Shown: piece by piece, positions 62,799 through 64,000 of the stretch
How the letters are laid out: every line of letters starts with the position of its first letter
Numbering within the stretch: position 1 is the stretch's first letter
Assembly (NCBI RefSeq): GCF_900078705.1
Contig: NZ_FKIF01000007.1
Span: 930,001-994,000, forward strand
Reading direction: 5' to 3'
Length of the DNA: 64,000 nucleotides
Origin: Bordetella ansorpii
GTDB taxonomy: Bacteria > Pseudomonadota > Gammaproteobacteria > Burkholderiales > Burkholderiaceae_B
The notes under the pieces: model-generated
What the model was told of the DNA's origin: nothing
The model's database searches: none
What the model saw: the letters and a program-made list of their open reading frames with translations, nothing else
Translations under genes and position numbers: made by a program

Positions 62799-64000
62799 GC
62801 GTCAAGGCAATGAACACATCCTCCACCCGCCTGAGCACGCCCATGGTCATGCTGATGGCGGTCGCCACCGGCCTGGCCGTCTCGGGCAACTACTACGCAC
62901 AGCCCCTGCTGCATGCCATCGGCCAGCAGTTCGGCCTGTCCAACGCGCAGGCGGGCGGCATCGTCACTACCGCGCAACTCAGCTACGCCGTCGGCCTGAT
63001 CCTGCTGGTGCCGCTGGGCGATGTACTGGAACGCCGCGGCCTGATCGTCGCCATGACCCTCCTGTCCGGGTGCGGCCTGCTGGTGTCGTCCTTCGCCCAC
63101 AGCTTTCCGATGCTGCTGGCCGGGACCGCCACCAGCGCCCTGCTGTCGGTGGTCGCGCAGGTGCTGGTGCCCTTCGCCGCCACCCTGGCCGAGCCGCACG
63201 CGCGCGGCAAGGCGGTGGGCACCGTGATGAGCGGCCTGCTGCTGGGCATCCTGCTGGCGCGCACCGTGGCGGGCGCGCTGGCCGACGTGGGCAGCTGGCG
63301 CACCGTGTACTGGGTTGCCGCGCTGCTCATGTTCGGCATGGCCGGCGTGCTGTGGCTGACGCTGCCGCGCTGGCGCAACCCCGACCGCATGCCCTATCCG
63401 CAACTGCTGGGATCGGTGTTCAGGCTGTTCGCGCAGGAACCGCTGTTCCGCGCGCGCTCGCTGATCGGCGGCCTGACCTTCGCCGCCTTCAGCGTGCTGT
63501 GGACGCCGCTGACCTTCCTGCTGTCCGGCCCCGCCTACGGCTATTCCAACACCACCATCGGGCTGTTCGGCCTGGCCGGCGCCATCGGCGCGTTCGCCGC
63601 CAGCAAGTTCGGGCGCCTGGCCGACCGTGGCCTGGGCAATCCCGCCACCCAGGCCGGACTGGCGCTGCTGGCGGGCTCCTGGCTGTTCACGGGCCTGGGC
63701 GAATACGGCGTGGTGCCGCTGCTGGGCGGCATCCTGATCCTGGACCTGGCCGTCCAGGGCGTGCACGTCACCAACCAGAGTTCGATCTACCGCCTGCGGC
63801 CCGAGGCGCGCAGCCGCCTGACGGCGGGCTACATGACCGCGTATTTCATCGGCGGGGCCTCGGGCTCGCTGCTGTCGTCCTGGCTGTATCCGCACGCCGG
63901 CTGGACGGGCGTGTGCATCGCCGGCGCCGTGATCGCCCTGGCCGCGCTGGCCTATGCCTGCCTGTCGCCCAACGCGCGTATTCCGGCCGAGCCGCCCGCC
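62795..64000 (+). CDS. MFS transporter, cut by the window end
   Basis: Drug-type or metabolite exporter; 402 codons are open with no stop before the window ends. First helix begins near residue 18 (VMLMAVATGLAVSGNYYAQPLLHAIG), the loop motif reads LGDVLERRGLI, and there are about 12 hydrophobic segments. The AGNYYAQPLL-like start marks the COG2814/YnfM-type exporters of about 400 residues, so the stop should lie just beyond the window. Coupled to the MarR gene by a four-base overlap. Confidence 0.88.
   Translation, partial: MSVKAMNTSSTRLSTPMVMLMAVATGLAVSGNYYAQPLLHAIGQQFGLSNAQAGGIVTTAQLSYAVGLILLVPLGDVLERRGLIVAMTLLSGCGLLVSSFAHSFPMLLAGTATSALLSVVAQVLVPFAATLAEPHARGKAVGTVMSGLLLGILLARTVAGALADVGSWRTVYWVAALLMFGMAGVLWLTLPRWRNPDRMPYPQLLGSVFRLFAQEPLFRARSLIGGLTFAAFSVLWTPLTFLLSGPAYGYSNTTIGLFGLAGAIGAFAASKFGRLADRGLGNPATQAGLALLAGSWLFTGLGEYGVVPLLGGILILDLAVQGVHVTNQSSIYRLRPEARSRLTAGYMTAYFIGGASGSLLSSWLYPHAGWTGVCIAGAVIALAALAYACLSPNARIPAEPPA

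Overview
The window is a contiguous piece of a GC-rich chromosome (roughly two thirds G+C by eye), densely packed with short intergenic gaps. Three Bug-type tripartite-tricarboxylate substrate-binding proteins without membrane partners, a histone-like HU protein with an Ala/Lys/Pro tail, a MexAB-OprM-type RND pump, and the pdxJ-acpS-nagZ-uvrC-pgsA block together point to a beta-proteobacterium of the Alcaligenaceae (Bordetella/Achromobacter type). The species cannot be fixed from the sequence alone. No rRNA, tRNA, CRISPR array, insertion sequence or prophage gene was recognised.

Layout. 0.3-3.3 kb: Bug protein, LysR regulator and aspartate dehydrogenase. 3.3-7.5 kb: SbmA/YddA-type ABC exporter, a paired short-chain chromate transporter, and a GlxA-type AraC regulator. 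7.6-12 kb: small detoxification-type proteins (DUF1428, VOC, SlyX, GFA, GST) and a YadG/YadH-type ABC exporter. 12.4-14.2 kb: ohr/ohrR with two palindromic operators, then the higBA toxin-antitoxin pair. 14.3-18.4 kb: aceA, queF, an unusual 23-bp perfect inverted repeat, and an MFS transporter. 18.6-30.3 kb: one long minus-strand run of RND adaptor, RND pump, outer-membrane channel (frameshifted at a CG dinucleotide tract), pdxJ, a GntR regulator, acpS, nagZ, uvrC and pgsA. 30.5-35.9 kb: patatin-like lipase, DUF4136 lipoprotein, a three-gene ABC importer (ABC_sub_bind type) and sodC.

36-41.8 kb is a malonate-utilisation locus: GntR regulator, malonyl-CoA decarboxylase, enoyl-CoA hydratase-like protein, malonyl-CoA synthetase and an orphan Bug protein, all on the minus strand, with a perfect palindrome in front of the regulator. 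42-51 kb is a CoA-dependent acid-catabolism region: thiolase, two acyl-CoA dehydrogenases, a tandem-fused tautomerase, a LysR regulator divergent from CoA-transferase, MaoC hydratase and a third Bug protein. 51-54 kb is a proX-proW-proV glycine betaine/proline importer. 54.4-64 kb: cfa, a Bcr-type drug exporter, rpmB-rpmG with clear promoter and terminator, a periplasmic binding protein with a proline-rich tail, a SulP transporter with a Cys-rich C-terminus, a histone-like HU protein, and a MarR-MFS pair whose exporter runs off the window end.

No plainly new multi-gene system was found. The points most worth following are the frameshifted efflux channel and its coupling to pdxJ, the malonate locus with its operator and orphan binding protein, the large inverted repeat, and several odd protein architectures.
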